Part shown: positions 32,055 through 40,831 of the stretch, in pieces
How the letters are laid out: each line of letters opens with the position of its first letter
Numbering within the stretch: the stretch's first letter is position 1
Origin: UBA8389 sp964502355
Lineage (GTDB): Bacteria > Bacteroidota > Bacteroidia > Bacteroidales > UBA1402
NCBI GenBank assembly: GCA_964502355.1
Contig: CAZCWK010000008.1
Location: 1-64,000 of the forward strand
Direction: 5' to 3'
Length of the DNA: 64,000 nucleotides
Translations under genes and position numbers: made by a program
Notes under the pieces: generated by a model
Seen by the model: only the letters and a program-made list of their open reading frames with translations
Told to the model about the DNA's origin: nothing
Database searches by the model: none

Positions 32055-34268
32055 TTATTTTACAAGTATTTTCTGAACCTGCCTGAAACCGTCATGATAG
32101 AATTCGGCAATGTAAACGCCGGGGGTTTCAACATTGAATATATTTGTATCGGAGGTTGAAACCAGAATTCCTGATAAATTGTAAAGTTTTGATTTTGTGT
32201 TTTTATCAATACCTTTCAGATATATAATACGGTTTCTTACAAAAATTTTTACTTCAGGAGCGTCTATCGTCCTTTGAGTAAGATAATCCGAATATAAACT
32301 CAAATCAGTACCATTAGTACCTTTCACCCGACAAGTATAAAAAGCAAGATCATCAAGTTCAAGTATCTTTAAAGTAGTATCTTTTATATAATAATTATTA
32401 TAATCATTAAGAAGGACTGTATCTATGCCTCCTGTGTCGTTGAAGTCAAGTCTGAAAACGTCTACATAATATCCTGTTGCTTCAGGCATTTTATTCCATT
32501 CCAGGATAAATGAGAACGGACCGATATTTGAAGCCTGAATAATAGTTGGTTTCCTGTTTTCAAAAGATATAAGGTTGCTGAAATCAAAAGAAACAGTACT
32601 GTTTTTTTCTTTGATATTTGAAATGGATTTCAGCAAACTTTCACCTGACCAGGTTTTCATGGAAGGTGAGGTATAATCAGAAAATGTCGTGATATTGTTT
32701 TTACCCGGGAAAGGATCACCTTTGGCATCATTAACGTATGAAGAACGGTTGTAACCTAAGTTTATAATGTATTTATTATCAGCTTCCTCTACATCCATGC
32801 ACTGATGTGAGCTGACCGCATTAACCATATTAAGTTCCCAAAGGTCATTAAATGTGAAAGTCCTGTTCTGATTATTATAGGATAATTCGATATTGGCATC
32901 AGTTCTTTTATCTATATGGTATATCAGCATACCATGATGAGGTATATATTCATCCCATGATCCTGCCTTATTTTGTCTGTTCTCAAGTAGAAAATACTCC
33001 TTAGGATCGTTAGTCCTCATTATATAACCTACATTGAAAGTGTCCAATTGAGGTAATTGAATATTTTCACCGGTGACGTTCAATTCAAGTGGTGTACTCC
33101 ATCCAAGCATTTGTCTTTCAATAAGGGTAAGGGCTGGTGGTACATTTTCATTACAATTATATGACCCCTGTGCCATTAATGACCAGTCTCCTAAATCGAA
33201 ACCTTCGCCATTGACTTCATAGTCAACATCATATGAGTCCATGAGCCCTAACAGATGTGAAAATTCATGACAAAATACACCAATTCCAGTAATGGCGCCA
33301 TTTCCCTGATATTCAGCACTGCATCCATAATCTTCTATTTTTTTGCCGTTAAGAGTTAATGCAAGCGATTCTCCTGAAAGGACCCAGGCATGCGGCCAAA
33401 TTGTAGTTTCACCACCTCCGTCGTTTTCACCCATTCCGGCATAGCAGATAAAAATGTTGTCTACATATCCGTCATCATTAGAATCGTATTGTGAAAAATC
33501 TATCGTAGAAGCCAGTTTCTGACATGCTTCATAAACCATTTGAGCAGGGTGTTCATCTTCTCCGTTATTATTATTTGAGCCATAATAACTCACATCATTA
33601 TCAAGCGTAACAGGTCCGTAAACACTAAATGAAGGTTTAAAAAGATCTCTTGAGTTAAACATGAAATAATCTCTGACACTTCCGATATGCTTATCATGGT
33701 TGAAACCTTCTTTATTAAACAAGTCATTGAAAAATATTCCCGGTTTTTCAACTGAAAATTTCAGGTCTTTAAACTCAACAAGTATTACAAGTGATTTTAC
33801 TTTTCCAGTATTTGGATACTTACTGCCAGATACTTCGGAAGTTGCTGATCTTAAAATGTTAGCACGTGAATTTTTTCTTACGAGTGATCTGGCTAGTCTG
33901 TTTTCTAAAGGTTTGCTAAGCTGCCTTTCTGAAAATACCTGATTATTTGATATTTTTTTCAGGTAATTGACTACCTCAGCAGATCTTTCACCTATATTAT
34001 TTGAAATATATTTCCCGGGCACTAAATCACCTTCAGCTTCTTTTTCGGAATATCTCAGAAAACCTTTTTCGTCCGGTAACAATATATATCCGTCTTCAGA
34101 CTTCGCATAATGGGAAAATTCATCTCCAATAATTCGCCCTCTGAATCGTGTTCCATCAGGTTGGTTTATTTCGATTATCTTTTTGGGAGCAGGAACGGAA
34201 TAAACCTTATCTATTGATATAATCAATAAAAAGAGTAATGCAATTTGATACCAAAATGTCCTTTTCAT
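32055..34268 (-). CDS. M6-family metalloprotease with FN3 domain and T9SS-type sorting domain
   Basis: From ATG 34268 the protein has 737 residues: a signal peptide (residues 1-25), a propeptide-like region, an M6 zinc metalloprotease domain with VFCHEFSHLLGLMDSYD (HExxH plus downstream Gly and Asp), and a fibronectin-III-like domain (about 565-655). The C-terminal domain of about 75 residues (LYNLSGILVSTSDTNIFNVE... ending VQKILVK) has the type A sorting pattern of the type IX secretion system. An upstream in-frame ATG at 34304 would add 12 residues, but a consensus promoter overlaps that stretch. It is the only gene of its kind amid arabinose and pentose genes. Confidence 0.85.
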   Translation of the reverse strand: MKRTFWYQIALLFLLIISIDKVYSVPAPKKIIEINQPDGTRFRGRIIGDEFSHYAKSEDGYILLPDEKGFLRYSEKEAEGDLVPGKYISNNIGERSAEVVNYLKKISNNQVFSERQLSKPLENRLARSLVRKNSRANILRSATSEVSGSKYPNTGKVKSLVILVEFKDLKFSVEKPGIFFNDLFNKEGFNHDKHIGSVRDYFMFNSRDLFKPSFSVYGPVTLDNDVSYYGSNNNNGEDEHPAQMVYEACQKLASTIDFSQYDSNDDGYVDNIFICYAGMGENDGGGETTIWPHAWVLSGESLALTLNGKKIEDYGCSAEYQGNGAITGIGVFCHEFSHLLGLMDSYDVDYEVNGEGFDLGDWSLMAQGSYNCNENVPPALTLIERQMLGWSTPLELNVTGENIQLPQLDTFNVGYIMRTNDPKEYFLLENRQNKAGSWDEYIPHHGMLIYHIDKRTDANIELSYNNQNRTFTFNDLWELNMVNAVSSHQCMDVEEADNKYIINLGYNRSSYVNDAKGDPFPGKNNITTFSDYTSPSMKTWSGESLLKSISNIKEKNSTVSFDFSNLISFENRKPTIIQASNIGPFSFILEWNKMPEATGYYVDVFRLDFNDTGGIDTVLLNDYNNYYIKDTTLKILELDDLAFYTCRVKGTNGTDLSLYSDYLTQRTIDAPEVKIFVRNRIIYLKGIDKNTKSKLYNLSGILVSTSDTNIFNVETPGVYIAEFYHDGFRQVQKILVK

Positions 34269-34273
34269 GCTGA

Positions 34274-34305
34274 CAAATGTAGAAAGATTCTTTATCTTTG
34301 TCAAA
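34274..34305 (-). promoter_or_regulatory. Consensus promoter for the M6 protease gene, predicting a leaderless mRNA
   Basis: On the minus strand TTTG (complement of 34302-34305), a 20-base spacer and TACATTTG (complement of 34274-34281) match the Bacteroidetes consensus fully. Transcription starting 5-7 bases beyond the box would begin at or next to the A of ATG 34268. Confidence 0.65.
34293..34300 (+). promoter_or_regulatory. Promoter -7 box for transketolase
   Basis: TATCTTTG fits TAnnTTTG exactly. The -33 region is weak (GCTG at 34269-34272, 20 bases upstream). Predicted transcription starts near 34306, 16 bases before the tkt ATG. The box lies within the spacer of the divergent M6 promoter. 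Confidence 0.5.
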
Positions 34306-34321
34306 AATATTTTGAAAACCT

Positions 34322-36346
34322 ATGAATAATAATGCATTAATGAACAAGGCAGCGGATAATATTCGTATACTTGCTGCATCTATGGTAGAAAAAGCTAAAT
34401 CAGGACATCCGGGAGGTGCAATGGGTGGTGCTGATTTCATAAATCTTCTTTATTCTGAATATCTCGTTTATGATCCAAAAAACCCGAAATGGGAAGGACG
34501 TGACAGATTCTTTCTTGATCCGGGACATATGTCTCCGATGTTGTATTCTCAACTGGCTTTAGCCGGAAAGTTTACAATTGAGGAAATCAAACAGTTTCGT
34601 CAATGGGATAGTCCGACTCCGGGTCATCCTGAAGTAAATGTTGAGCGTGGTATAGAAAATACATCTGGTCCTCTTGGTCAGGGTCATGTATATGCTATTG
34701 GTGCTGCTATTGCTGCAAAATTCCTGAATACCAAGTTTGTTGGTCAGATGGAGCAGACTATTTATACATTCATTTCTGATGGTGGCGTTGAAGAAGAAAT
34801 ATCTCAGGGCGCAGGTAGACTGGCAGGCCATCTTGGTCTTGACAATCTCGTAATGTTTTATGATTCAAATGATATTCAGCTTTCTACTGTTACTGCAGAA
34901 GTAACCAGTGAAGATACTGCTGCCAAGTATAAGGCATGGGGATGGGAAGTTCTCGAAGTTAATGGTCACGATATTGATCAGATGAGATCAGCTTTGAATA
35001 AAGCGAAAGCTGTCAAAGGTAAACCAACCATCATCATAGGTAAAACTATTATGGGTAAAGGTGCTGTTGCTCCTGACGGAAGCAGCTATGAAAGAAAATG
35101 TGCTACTCATGGTGCTCCTCTTGGTGAAGCCGGTGCAAGCTTTGAAAAATCAATTGAAAATCTTGGAGGTAATCCTGAAGATCCGTTTGTAATATTCCCT
35201 GAAGTAAAGGAATTATATGCCAAACGCGAGAAAGAACTTGAATCAATTGTTGCTGAAAAATATGCAGCGAAGGCAGAATGGGCTTCAAAGAATCCTGAAG
35301 CTGCTGCTAAAATGGTTAAATGGTTCTCCGGTGCTGCTCCTGAAATAGACTGGACTGCAATTGAACAAAAATCAGGTCAGGCTACAAGAGCTGCTTCAGC
35401 TACTGTTTTGGGTTATCTTGCTCAGAATGTTGAAAATATGATTGTGGCTTCTGCCGACTTGTCTAATTCTGATAAGACTGACGGTTTCCTCAAGAAAACT
35501 AAAGCAATGACCAAAGATGATTTCAGCGGTGCTTTCCTACAGGCCGGTGTTGCTGAATTAACAATGGCTTGTGTTTGTATCGGTATGGGACTCCATGGTG
35601 GTGTTATACCTGCTTGTGGTACTTTCTTTGTTTTCTCTGATTATATGAAACCTGCAGTTCGTATGGCTGCTCTTATGGAAGTGCCTGTTAAGTTCATCTG
35701 GACTCATGATGCATTCAGAGTAGGAGAGGATGGACCTACTCATGAACCTGTGGAACAGGAAGCTCAGATTCGTCTGATGGAAAAACTTAAAAATCATAGT
35801 GGCAAGAATTCTATGCTTGTACTTAGACCTGCTGATGTAAATGAATGTACTGCTTGCTATCAGCTGGCTATGGAAAATACTCACACTCCTTCAGCATTTA
35901 TATTAAGCCGTCAGAATATAAAAGATATTCCGGGCAGCAGTTATGAAAACGCAAAACAGGTTGCAAAAGGTGCTTATGTTGTTGAATGTGACGGTAATCC
36001 TGATGTCGTGTTAATTGCTTCAGGTTCAGAAGTTTCCACGCTTGTTGAAGGTGCTGAATTGCTAAGGAAAGACGGAATTAAAATCAGAATAGTATCAGTT
36101 CCTTCTGAAGGTTTGTTTAGTGTTCAATCTGATGAGTACAAAAAATCGGTATTACCTGCTGGTGTTAAGAGATTTGGTTTAACGGCCGGTCTTCCTGTAA
36201 ATTTACAGGGTCTTGTTGGTGAAAACGGCAGTATCTGGGGATTGGAATCATTTGGTTTTTCTGCTCCTTATAAGGTGCTTGATGAAAAACTTGGTTTCAC
36301 CGGTGACAATGTTTACAAGCAGGTAAAAACATTACTTCAAAAGTAA
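34322..36346 (+). CDS. tkt: Transketolase
   Basis: This thiamine-diphosphate enzyme of the pentose phosphate pathway handles xylulose 5-phosphate from arabinose. The 674-residue protein shows MVEKAKSGHPGGAMG, RDRFFLDPGHMSPMLY, the cofactor-binding region SDGGVEEEISQGAGRLAGHLGL, and the transketolase motif THDAFRVGEDGPTHEP, ending in the usual C-terminal domain. Length is typical. The cofactor motif has Ser in place of the usual Gly (SDGG rather than GDG), which I recall as common in Bacteroidetes. A terminator separates it from rpiB. Confidence 0.95.
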   Translation: MNNNALMNKAADNIRILAASMVEKAKSGHPGGAMGGADFINLLYSEYLVYDPKNPKWEGRDRFFLDPGHMSPMLYSQLALAGKFTIEEIKQFRQWDSPTPGHPEVNVERGIENTSGPLGQGHVYAIGAAIAAKFLNTKFVGQMEQTIYTFISDGGVEEEISQGAGRLAGHLGLDNLVMFYDSNDIQLSTVTAEVTSEDTAAKYKAWGWEVLEVNGHDIDQMRSALNKAKAVKGKPTIIIGKTIMGKGAVAPDGSSYERKCATHGAPLGEAGASFEKSIENLGGNPEDPFVIFPEVKELYAKREKELESIVAEKYAAKAEWASKNPEAAAKMVKWFSGAAPEIDWTAIEQKSGQATRAASATVLGYLAQNVENMIVASADLSNSDKTDGFLKKTKAMTKDDFSGAFLQAGVAELTMACVCIGMGLHGGVIPACGTFFVFSDYMKPAVRMAALMEVPVKFIWTHDAFRVGEDGPTHEPVEQEAQIRLMEKLKNHSGKNSMLVLRPADVNECTACYQLAMENTHTPSAFILSRQNIKDIPGSSYENAKQVAKGAYVVECDGNPDVVLIASGSEVSTLVEGAELLRKDGIKIRIVSVPSEGLFSVQSDEYKKSVLPAGVKRFGLTAGLPVNLQGLVGENGSIWGLESFGFSAPYKVLDEKLGFTGDNVYKQVKTLLQK

Positions 36347-36365
36347 ATTTTAAGCTAAATAACTG

Positions 36366-36396
36366 AAAGGGACTGTTTTATAAAGACAGTCCCTTT
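36366..36396 (+). terminator. Terminator after tkt
   Basis: AAAGGGACTGT (36366-36376) pairs with ACAGTCCCTTT (36386-36396), 11 bp around a 9-base loop, and runs into a T tract to 36400. It lies 19 bp behind the transketolase stop. Confidence 0.9.
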
Positions 36397-36402
36397 TTTT
36401 AC

Positions 36403-36433
36403 TTTGTATTTTATAGTTTTTATTTTAAATTTG
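36403..36433 (+). promoter_or_regulatory. Promoter for rpiB
   Basis: TTTG at 36403-36406, a 19-base spacer and TAAATTTG at 36426-36433 match the Bacteroidetes consensus fully. The predicted start near 36439 leaves about 21 bases before the rpiB ATG. The -33 box follows directly on the tkt terminator. Confidence 0.7.
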
Positions 36434-36459
36434 TAACAAATTAAAACACCAAATTAATT

Positions 36460-36906
36460 ATGAATCCTGATGATGTCCCCCCGGTCGCCATTTGTAGCGA
36501 TCATGCCGGATATGAATTAAAAGAATTTGTTCTAGACTGGCTTACTGCCGAAAACATTCCTTTTACCAATTTTGGTACTTACTCTCCTGATAGTTGTGAT
36601 TATGCTGACTTTGCTCATCCGATGGCTGAAGCTGTTGAAGATGGCGAATCTGATTTTGGTATTGCCATTTGTGGCTCAGGTCAGGGTATGAGTATGACTG
36701 TCAATAAACATGAAACAATACGCGGCGCTTTGTGCTGGACAAAAGAGATTGCTTCTTTAGCCAGACAACATAATAATGCCAATGTTTTATGTTTACCTGC
36801 GAGATTTATAACCAATGACGAAGCTATTGAAATAATCAGGATATTTATGTCCACGACTTTTGATGGTGGTCGTCATCAAACCCGTATCGAAAAGATACCA
36901 GTATAA
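36460..36906 (+). CDS. rpiB: Ribose 5-phosphate isomerase B
   Basis: RpiB interconverts ribose 5-phosphate and ribulose 5-phosphate. The 148-residue protein has the N-terminal SDHAGYELKEFVLDWL, the catalytic-Cys loop ICGSGQGMSMTVNKH (about residues 68-82) and GALCWTKEIASLARQHNNANVLCLPARFI, all diagnostic. It follows tkt with its own promoter and finishes the pentose-phosphate part of the arabinose region. The next gene is convergent, 12 bp away. Confidence 0.95.
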   Translation: MNPDDVPPVAICSDHAGYELKEFVLDWLTAENIPFTNFGTYSPDSCDYADFAHPMAEAVEDGESDFGIAICGSGQGMSMTVNKHETIRGALCWTKEIASLARQHNNANVLCLPARFITNDEAIEIIRIFMSTTFDGGRHQTRIEKIPV

Positions 36907-36918
36907 TTCAGGATCAGT

Positions 36919-37584
36919 TTAGTATCTGGATCCGAAAATTGCTGTTCCAATTCTTATTAGTGTACTGCCTTCAGCTATTGCAAGCTGATAGTCATCTGAC
37001 ATGCCCATTGATAGTTCGCAGAACGAAGAGTCAGAAGGGTAGTGGGATTCTTTTATTTCTTTGAATAGAAGCCCGAGTGAATGAAATTCATTTTTGATTT
37101 GAGTTTCATCATCGGTAAGTGTAGCCATTCCCATAAGACCTTTGATTTTAATATTCTTAAAATCAATCCAGTCTCCTGATTTGAAGAAATTTCTGCATTC
37201 TTCAAACGAAAGACCAAATTTGGTTTCTTCCTCTGCAATGTGGATTTGCAGTAGTATTGATACAATTTTGTTTATTTTTTTTGCTTCTTTATCTATTTCC
37301 TGTAAAAGCCTGATACTGTCTACACTATGTATCAATGAAACAAATGGAACAATTGCTTTAACTTTATTAGTTTGCAGATGTCCGATAAAATGCCATTCAA
37401 TATCCCCCGGTAAAATTTTTTGTTTTTCGATCAGCTCCTGAACCCTGCTTTCGCCAAATACTCTTTGACCTGCCTTATAGGCTTCCATTATGGTTTCAGA
37501 ATCATGAAACTTTGATACAGCAACCAATTTGGTATTTTTGGGCAGAGTGTGTATTATATTGTAGAGATTTTCTTTAACACTCAT
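36919..37584 (-). CDS. PLP homeostasis protein (YggS/PROSC family)
   Basis: The 221-residue protein has the alanine-racemase-like barrel with the PLP lysine in LVAVSKFHDSETI (about residue 24). Other family motifs are FGESRVQEL (about 42-50), WHFIGHLQTNKVK (about 63-75) and ELSMGMSDDYQLAIAEGSTLIRIGTAIFG near the C-terminus. These proteins bind pyridoxal phosphate without known catalytic turnover and buffer its cellular level. It is a single gene, convergent to rpiB. A weak GGATC/GATCC inverted pair lies at the junction. Confidence 0.93.
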   Translation of the reverse strand: MSVKENLYNIIHTLPKNTKLVAVSKFHDSETIMEAYKAGQRVFGESRVQELIEKQKILPGDIEWHFIGHLQTNKVKAIVPFVSLIHSVDSIRLLQEIDKEAKKINKIVSILLQIHIAEEETKFGLSFEECRNFFKSGDWIDFKNIKIKGLMGMATLTDDETQIKNEFHSLGLLFKEIKESHYPSDSSFCELSMGMSDDYQLAIAEGSTLIRIGTAIFGSRY

Positions 37585-37678
37585 GGCAATATTGTATTGA
37601 AGTGATTACTCCTACAAATTTACAAAAAAATGGAGTTATTGATGAAAGGTTATTTAACCGTTTATGTTTTTTTGTGTC

Positions 37679-37686
37679 TATATTTG
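37679..37686 (+). promoter_or_regulatory. Promoter -7 box for the pectate lyase gene
   Basis: TATATTTG fits TAnnTTTG exactly; no TTTG lies at the expected -33 spacing. The predicted start near 37692 would leave a leader of about 37 bases before ATG 37729. Confidence 0.4.
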
Positions 37687-37728
37687 AAAGCTTGCTTAAG
37701 ATATTGACATTTTAAATTTTTCAACAAA

Positions 37729-38811
37729 ATGTATATTCATAAATCTGTTACAAAATCTTTTATTGCACTCGTGCTTTTAGTATTTGTTTCAACTCTTTCA
37801 AATGCACAGTCTTTAAGAAAATTATCAAATGCTCTTTTTCAGTCTGAGGAATGGTATGGAAGTACTGAGTCGGTTAATGTTGCTGAGAATGTACTTATTT
37901 TGCAGAAAGAAAATGGAGGATGGCCAAAAAACTTCAGGAAATACAAAAATATATTAAGTCAAACTGAAAAAGACGAAATACTTAAAACTAAAAATGATAT
38001 TGAAGAAGCTACAATAGATAATGGTGCTACATATTCTGAAATGGTATTTCTTGCCAGAATGTATAAGGCAACTAAAAATGAAAAATATAAAAAGGCTTTT
38101 ATTGATGGTCTGAATTTTATTTTTTCGATTCAATATCCAAATGGTGGATTCAAACAGTTTTCCAGAAGTAAAGGATATTATACTCATATTACATACAATG
38201 ACAACGCTACTTTTAATGTTTTATCGCTTCTTAGAGATGTAGCCGCCTGCGATGATTTATTTGCCGGTATCAGTGATAATAATATGATTGATAACTGCAA
38301 AAAATCTTTTAATAAGGGTATTGATTGTATAATTAAATCACAATATATCCAGAACGGTAAAAAGACAATTTGGTGTGCTCAACATGATGAAATTACTTTG
38401 AAACCGGCAAAAGCAAGGGCATATGAACTTCCTTCATTGAGCGGTCAGGAATCTGTAGGTTTGGTGATATTGCTGATGGATATTGAGAATCCTGATTCAA
38501 CTGTAATAAATGCAGTTAATGCTGCTATGGAATGGTTTGATAATAACAGAATTAAAGATTTCAGGCTTGAAAGATATATCAATACTGACGGGAAGCCTGA
38601 TTTAAAGATGGTAAAAAGTAATAACGGACCTGATATATGGGGAAGATTTTGCGATCTTGATACCAATCGTGCTTTTGTTTGCGACAGGGATGGTATAGTT
38701 AAATATGATATTTCTGAAATAGGATATGAAAGAAGAACAGGTTACGGTTGGTATACTAGCGAACCCGAAAGACTGTTTAAAAGGTATAAATCCTGGAAAG
38801 AAAAACGTTAA
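37729..38811 (+). CDS. Pectate lyase, polysaccharide lyase family 10
   Basis: The enzyme cleaves polygalacturonate by beta-elimination, giving unsaturated oligosaccharides for the KduI/KduD route. The 360-residue protein has a signal peptide (cut after SNA, about residue 26) and then a single catalytic domain. It carries the PL10 marks NGGWPKNF, the Asp-containing TIDNGATYSEMVFLA, YPNGGFKQF, WCAQHDEITLKPAKARAYELPSLSG with the likely catalytic arginine, and the C-terminal GYGWY. There is no carbohydrate-binding module or lipobox, so it is probably periplasmic. It has its own promoter and ends 5 bp from the convergent next gene. Confidence 0.88.
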   Translation: MYIHKSVTKSFIALVLLVFVSTLSNAQSLRKLSNALFQSEEWYGSTESVNVAENVLILQKENGGWPKNFRKYKNILSQTEKDEILKTKNDIEEATIDNGATYSEMVFLARMYKATKNEKYKKAFIDGLNFIFSIQYPNGGFKQFSRSKGYYTHITYNDNATFNVLSLLRDVAACDDLFAGISDNNMIDNCKKSFNKGIDCIIKSQYIQNGKKTIWCAQHDEITLKPAKARAYELPSLSGQESVGLVILLMDIENPDSTVINAVNAAMEWFDNNRIKDFRLERYINTDGKPDLKMVKSNNGPDIWGRFCDLDTNRAFVCDRDGIVKYDISEIGYERRTGYGWYTSEPERLFKRYKSWKEKR

Positions 38812-38816
38812 TAAAG

Positions 38817-40070
38817 TCAGACTTCAGTGATGAAATCATTTTTGACATTGTATTTCCCGTTACTCAGGTTTTCTCTTATATCTATCAATACCCGGACAGT
38901 ATAATCAATGTCTTCTTTTGTGTGTAAAACTGTAGGTATAAATCTGAGTAATAATTGATTTTTTGCAATGAAAGGATAAACCAGTACGGGGCAGAATATG
39001 TTGTAGTTTTCCCTCAAATCCATAACAATGTTTAATGCCTGGTAAATGGTACTTGGCAGATATATAGGCAAAACACAAGCTTCAGAATTACCTGTATCAA
39101 ATTTGTTTTTCTTAAGTTGCTCTCTGAAATATTTGACTTTTTTGTGCAACTCGGTTTTTAACTTGGAATTCTTGGAAAGAAACTCCAGCCTTGTAATCAT
39201 TCCTAAAACATAAACAATAGGTAGTGCTTTTGAGTGTATCTGAGCTCTTGAATGATACCTAAGGTAAGTCATAATATATTCAGGTCCGGCAACAAAGCCT
39301 CCCAACGATGCAAAAGCTTTTGAAAATGAACCGAAATAAATATCGATTTCATTGTCTATACCAAATTTTTCACCTGTTCCTGCGCCATTCTTGCCTTCTA
39401 TGCCGAAACCATCAGCATCGTTGACTAAAAGACGAAATTGATAATTCTTTTTGAGTGAGGCGATTTTGTCTAGCATTCCATATTCGCCGGTAGTACCAAA
39501 AACACCCTGGGTCATCACCAGAATACCTCCTGTTGAGTTAGCAGCATCGGTTATTTCAAGAGCTCTTATCAATTGTTTTTCCAGACTCTCTATGTCATTA
39601 TGTTGATAGACAAAATGTTTACCCAAATGTAGTCTGATCCCGTCTATCATGCATGCATGAACCTGTGAATCGTAAATAATTATGTCATTCCTGCCACATA
39701 GTGCATCAATTACTGATAAAAGTCCCTGATAACCGTAATTCAGGACGATAGCATCTTCCTTGCCGGTGATTTCGGCAAGCATTGATTCCAATTTCTCATG
39801 CATACCGGTTTGACCTGACATAATCCTGTTACCTACAGGATATGAAAGTCCCCATTTTTGAGTATTCTCTTCATCAACTTGCCTGATTTCCTTATTGGTT
39901 GCAAATCCGTAATAATCGCTAATGTTCCAGTTTAAAACTTCACGACCTCTGAACTTCATTCTCGGACCAAGCTGTCCTTCAAGTTTGGGATAAGTGAAAT
40001 AACCGTGTAATTGCCTGGCAAGTTTAGATACAGGTTCTTCTTTTGACTTTATGTGTTCGAATAAATCCAA
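38817..40070 (-). CDS. Alpha-oxoamine synthase (KBL/AONS/SPT-like PLP enzyme) with altered PLP motif
   Basis: The 417-residue protein belongs to the fold-type I family that condenses an amino acid with an acyl-CoA (2-amino-3-ketobutyrate ligase, 8-amino-7-oxononanoate synthase, serine palmitoyltransferase). It keeps the ring-stacking histidine (DSQVHACMIDG) and the Schiff-base lysine (FGSFSKAFASLGG). The motif that normally reads DDAHGFG is NDADGFG here, changing both the residue that pairs with the pyridine nitrogen and the one bonding O3'. It may use an unusual substrate, such as in sphingolipid or sulfonolipid synthesis, or be impaired. A -7-like TATTTTTG lies upstream (complement of 40091-40098). 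Confidence 0.8.
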   Translation of the reverse strand: MDLFEHIKSKEEPVSKLARQLHGYFTYPKLEGQLGPRMKFRGREVLNWNISDYYGFATNKEIRQVDEENTQKWGLSYPVGNRIMSGQTGMHEKLESMLAEITGKEDAIVLNYGYQGLLSVIDALCGRNDIIIYDSQVHACMIDGIRLHLGKHFVYQHNDIESLEKQLIRALEITDAANSTGGILVMTQGVFGTTGEYGMLDKIASLKKNYQFRLLVNDADGFGIEGKNGAGTGEKFGIDNEIDIYFGSFSKAFASLGGFVAGPEYIMTYLRYHSRAQIHSKALPIVYVLGMITRLEFLSKNSKLKTELHKKVKYFREQLKKNKFDTGNSEACVLPIYLPSTIYQALNIVMDLRENYNIFCPVLVYPFIAKNQLLLRFIPTVLHTKEDIDYTVRVLIDIRENLSNGKYNVKNDFITEV

Positions 40071-40090
40071 TTAAAACGTTTTAAGAAAAG

Positions 40091-40098
40091 CAAAAATA
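40091..40098 (-). promoter_or_regulatory. Promoter -7 box for the alpha-oxoamine synthase gene
   Basis: TATTTTTG on the minus strand fits TAnnTTTG exactly, without a matching -33 box. The expected leader is about 15 bases. It would make the gene independent of engB, which ends 120 bp upstream. Confidence 0.4.
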
Positions 40099-40189
40099 GC
40101 AATATTTTATAATTAAGAGCTTTTTTTACGGCCTGTGAGGATAAAAATAAAACAATTAATTTTATTGATAATAATCAATTCACACAAGT

Positions 40190-40807
40190 TTAATCACTTT
40201 CTTTAATCTCGCAGGCAGATTTGTTAATGACATCTACGTAATCAAGTATCTCCTGGCGACCTTTTTTATTAACTGATGATGTAATAAACATTGTTGGGAT
40301 CTCTTCCCAGTTTTTGCTCATTTCTTTTTTATAGTTTTCAATACTACGATTGATTTCAGATTGTTTGATTTTGTCTGATTTTGTGAATATTATTGCAAAA
40401 GGAACCTCGCTTTCACCTAAAAAATCAATAAAATCCAGATCTATCTGTTGTGGTTCATGCCTGATGTCAATTAAAACAAAAAGACATGCAAGTTGTTGAC
40501 GTTTTAATACATAGTCAGTGATCATCTTGTATATCGATTCTTTGGCAGAATGGCTGACTTTTGCATAACCATATCCTGGTAAATCGACAATGTACCATTT
40601 TTCATTAATTAAAAAATGATTAATAAGTACCGTTTTACCTGGTCTTGAGGATGTCTTTGCCAGATCATTTACTCCGGTAATCATATTTATCAATGATGAT
40701 TTACCTACGTTTGACCTGCCGATGAAAGCGTATTCAGGTAAAGTCCCGGTAGGGCAAGCTGAATGTTTAGTACTACTTATGATGAATCTGGCGCTTTTGA
40801 TTTGCAT
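40190..40807 (-). CDS. engB: Ribosome biogenesis GTPase EngB (YihA/YsxC)
   Basis: EngB is an essential GTPase acting in 50S subunit assembly. The 205-residue protein shows G1 GRSNVGKSS (about residues 30-38), the G2 region SSRPGKTVLINHF, G3 DLPGYGYAKVS, G4 FTKSDKI and G5 SSVNKKG. Length agrees with the family. It is 24 bp downstream of the symporter gene on the same strand, so they may be co-transcribed. Confidence 0.95.
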   Translation of the reverse strand: MQIKSARFIISSTKHSACPTGTLPEYAFIGRSNVGKSSLINMITGVNDLAKTSSRPGKTVLINHFLINEKWYIVDLPGYGYAKVSHSAKESIYKMITDYVLKRQQLACLFVLIDIRHEPQQIDLDFIDFLGESEVPFAIIFTKSDKIKQSEINRSIENYKKEMSKNWEEIPTMFITSSVNKKGRQEILDYVDVINKSACEIKESD

Positions 40808-40831
40808 TTATATAAATTTTTGAAGAGGTAT

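Noticed and set aside
36906..36945. Convergent terminator between rpiB and the YggS-type gene
   Set aside because: Only a 5-bp GGATC/GATCC pair with a long loop and no T-run; too weak to call.
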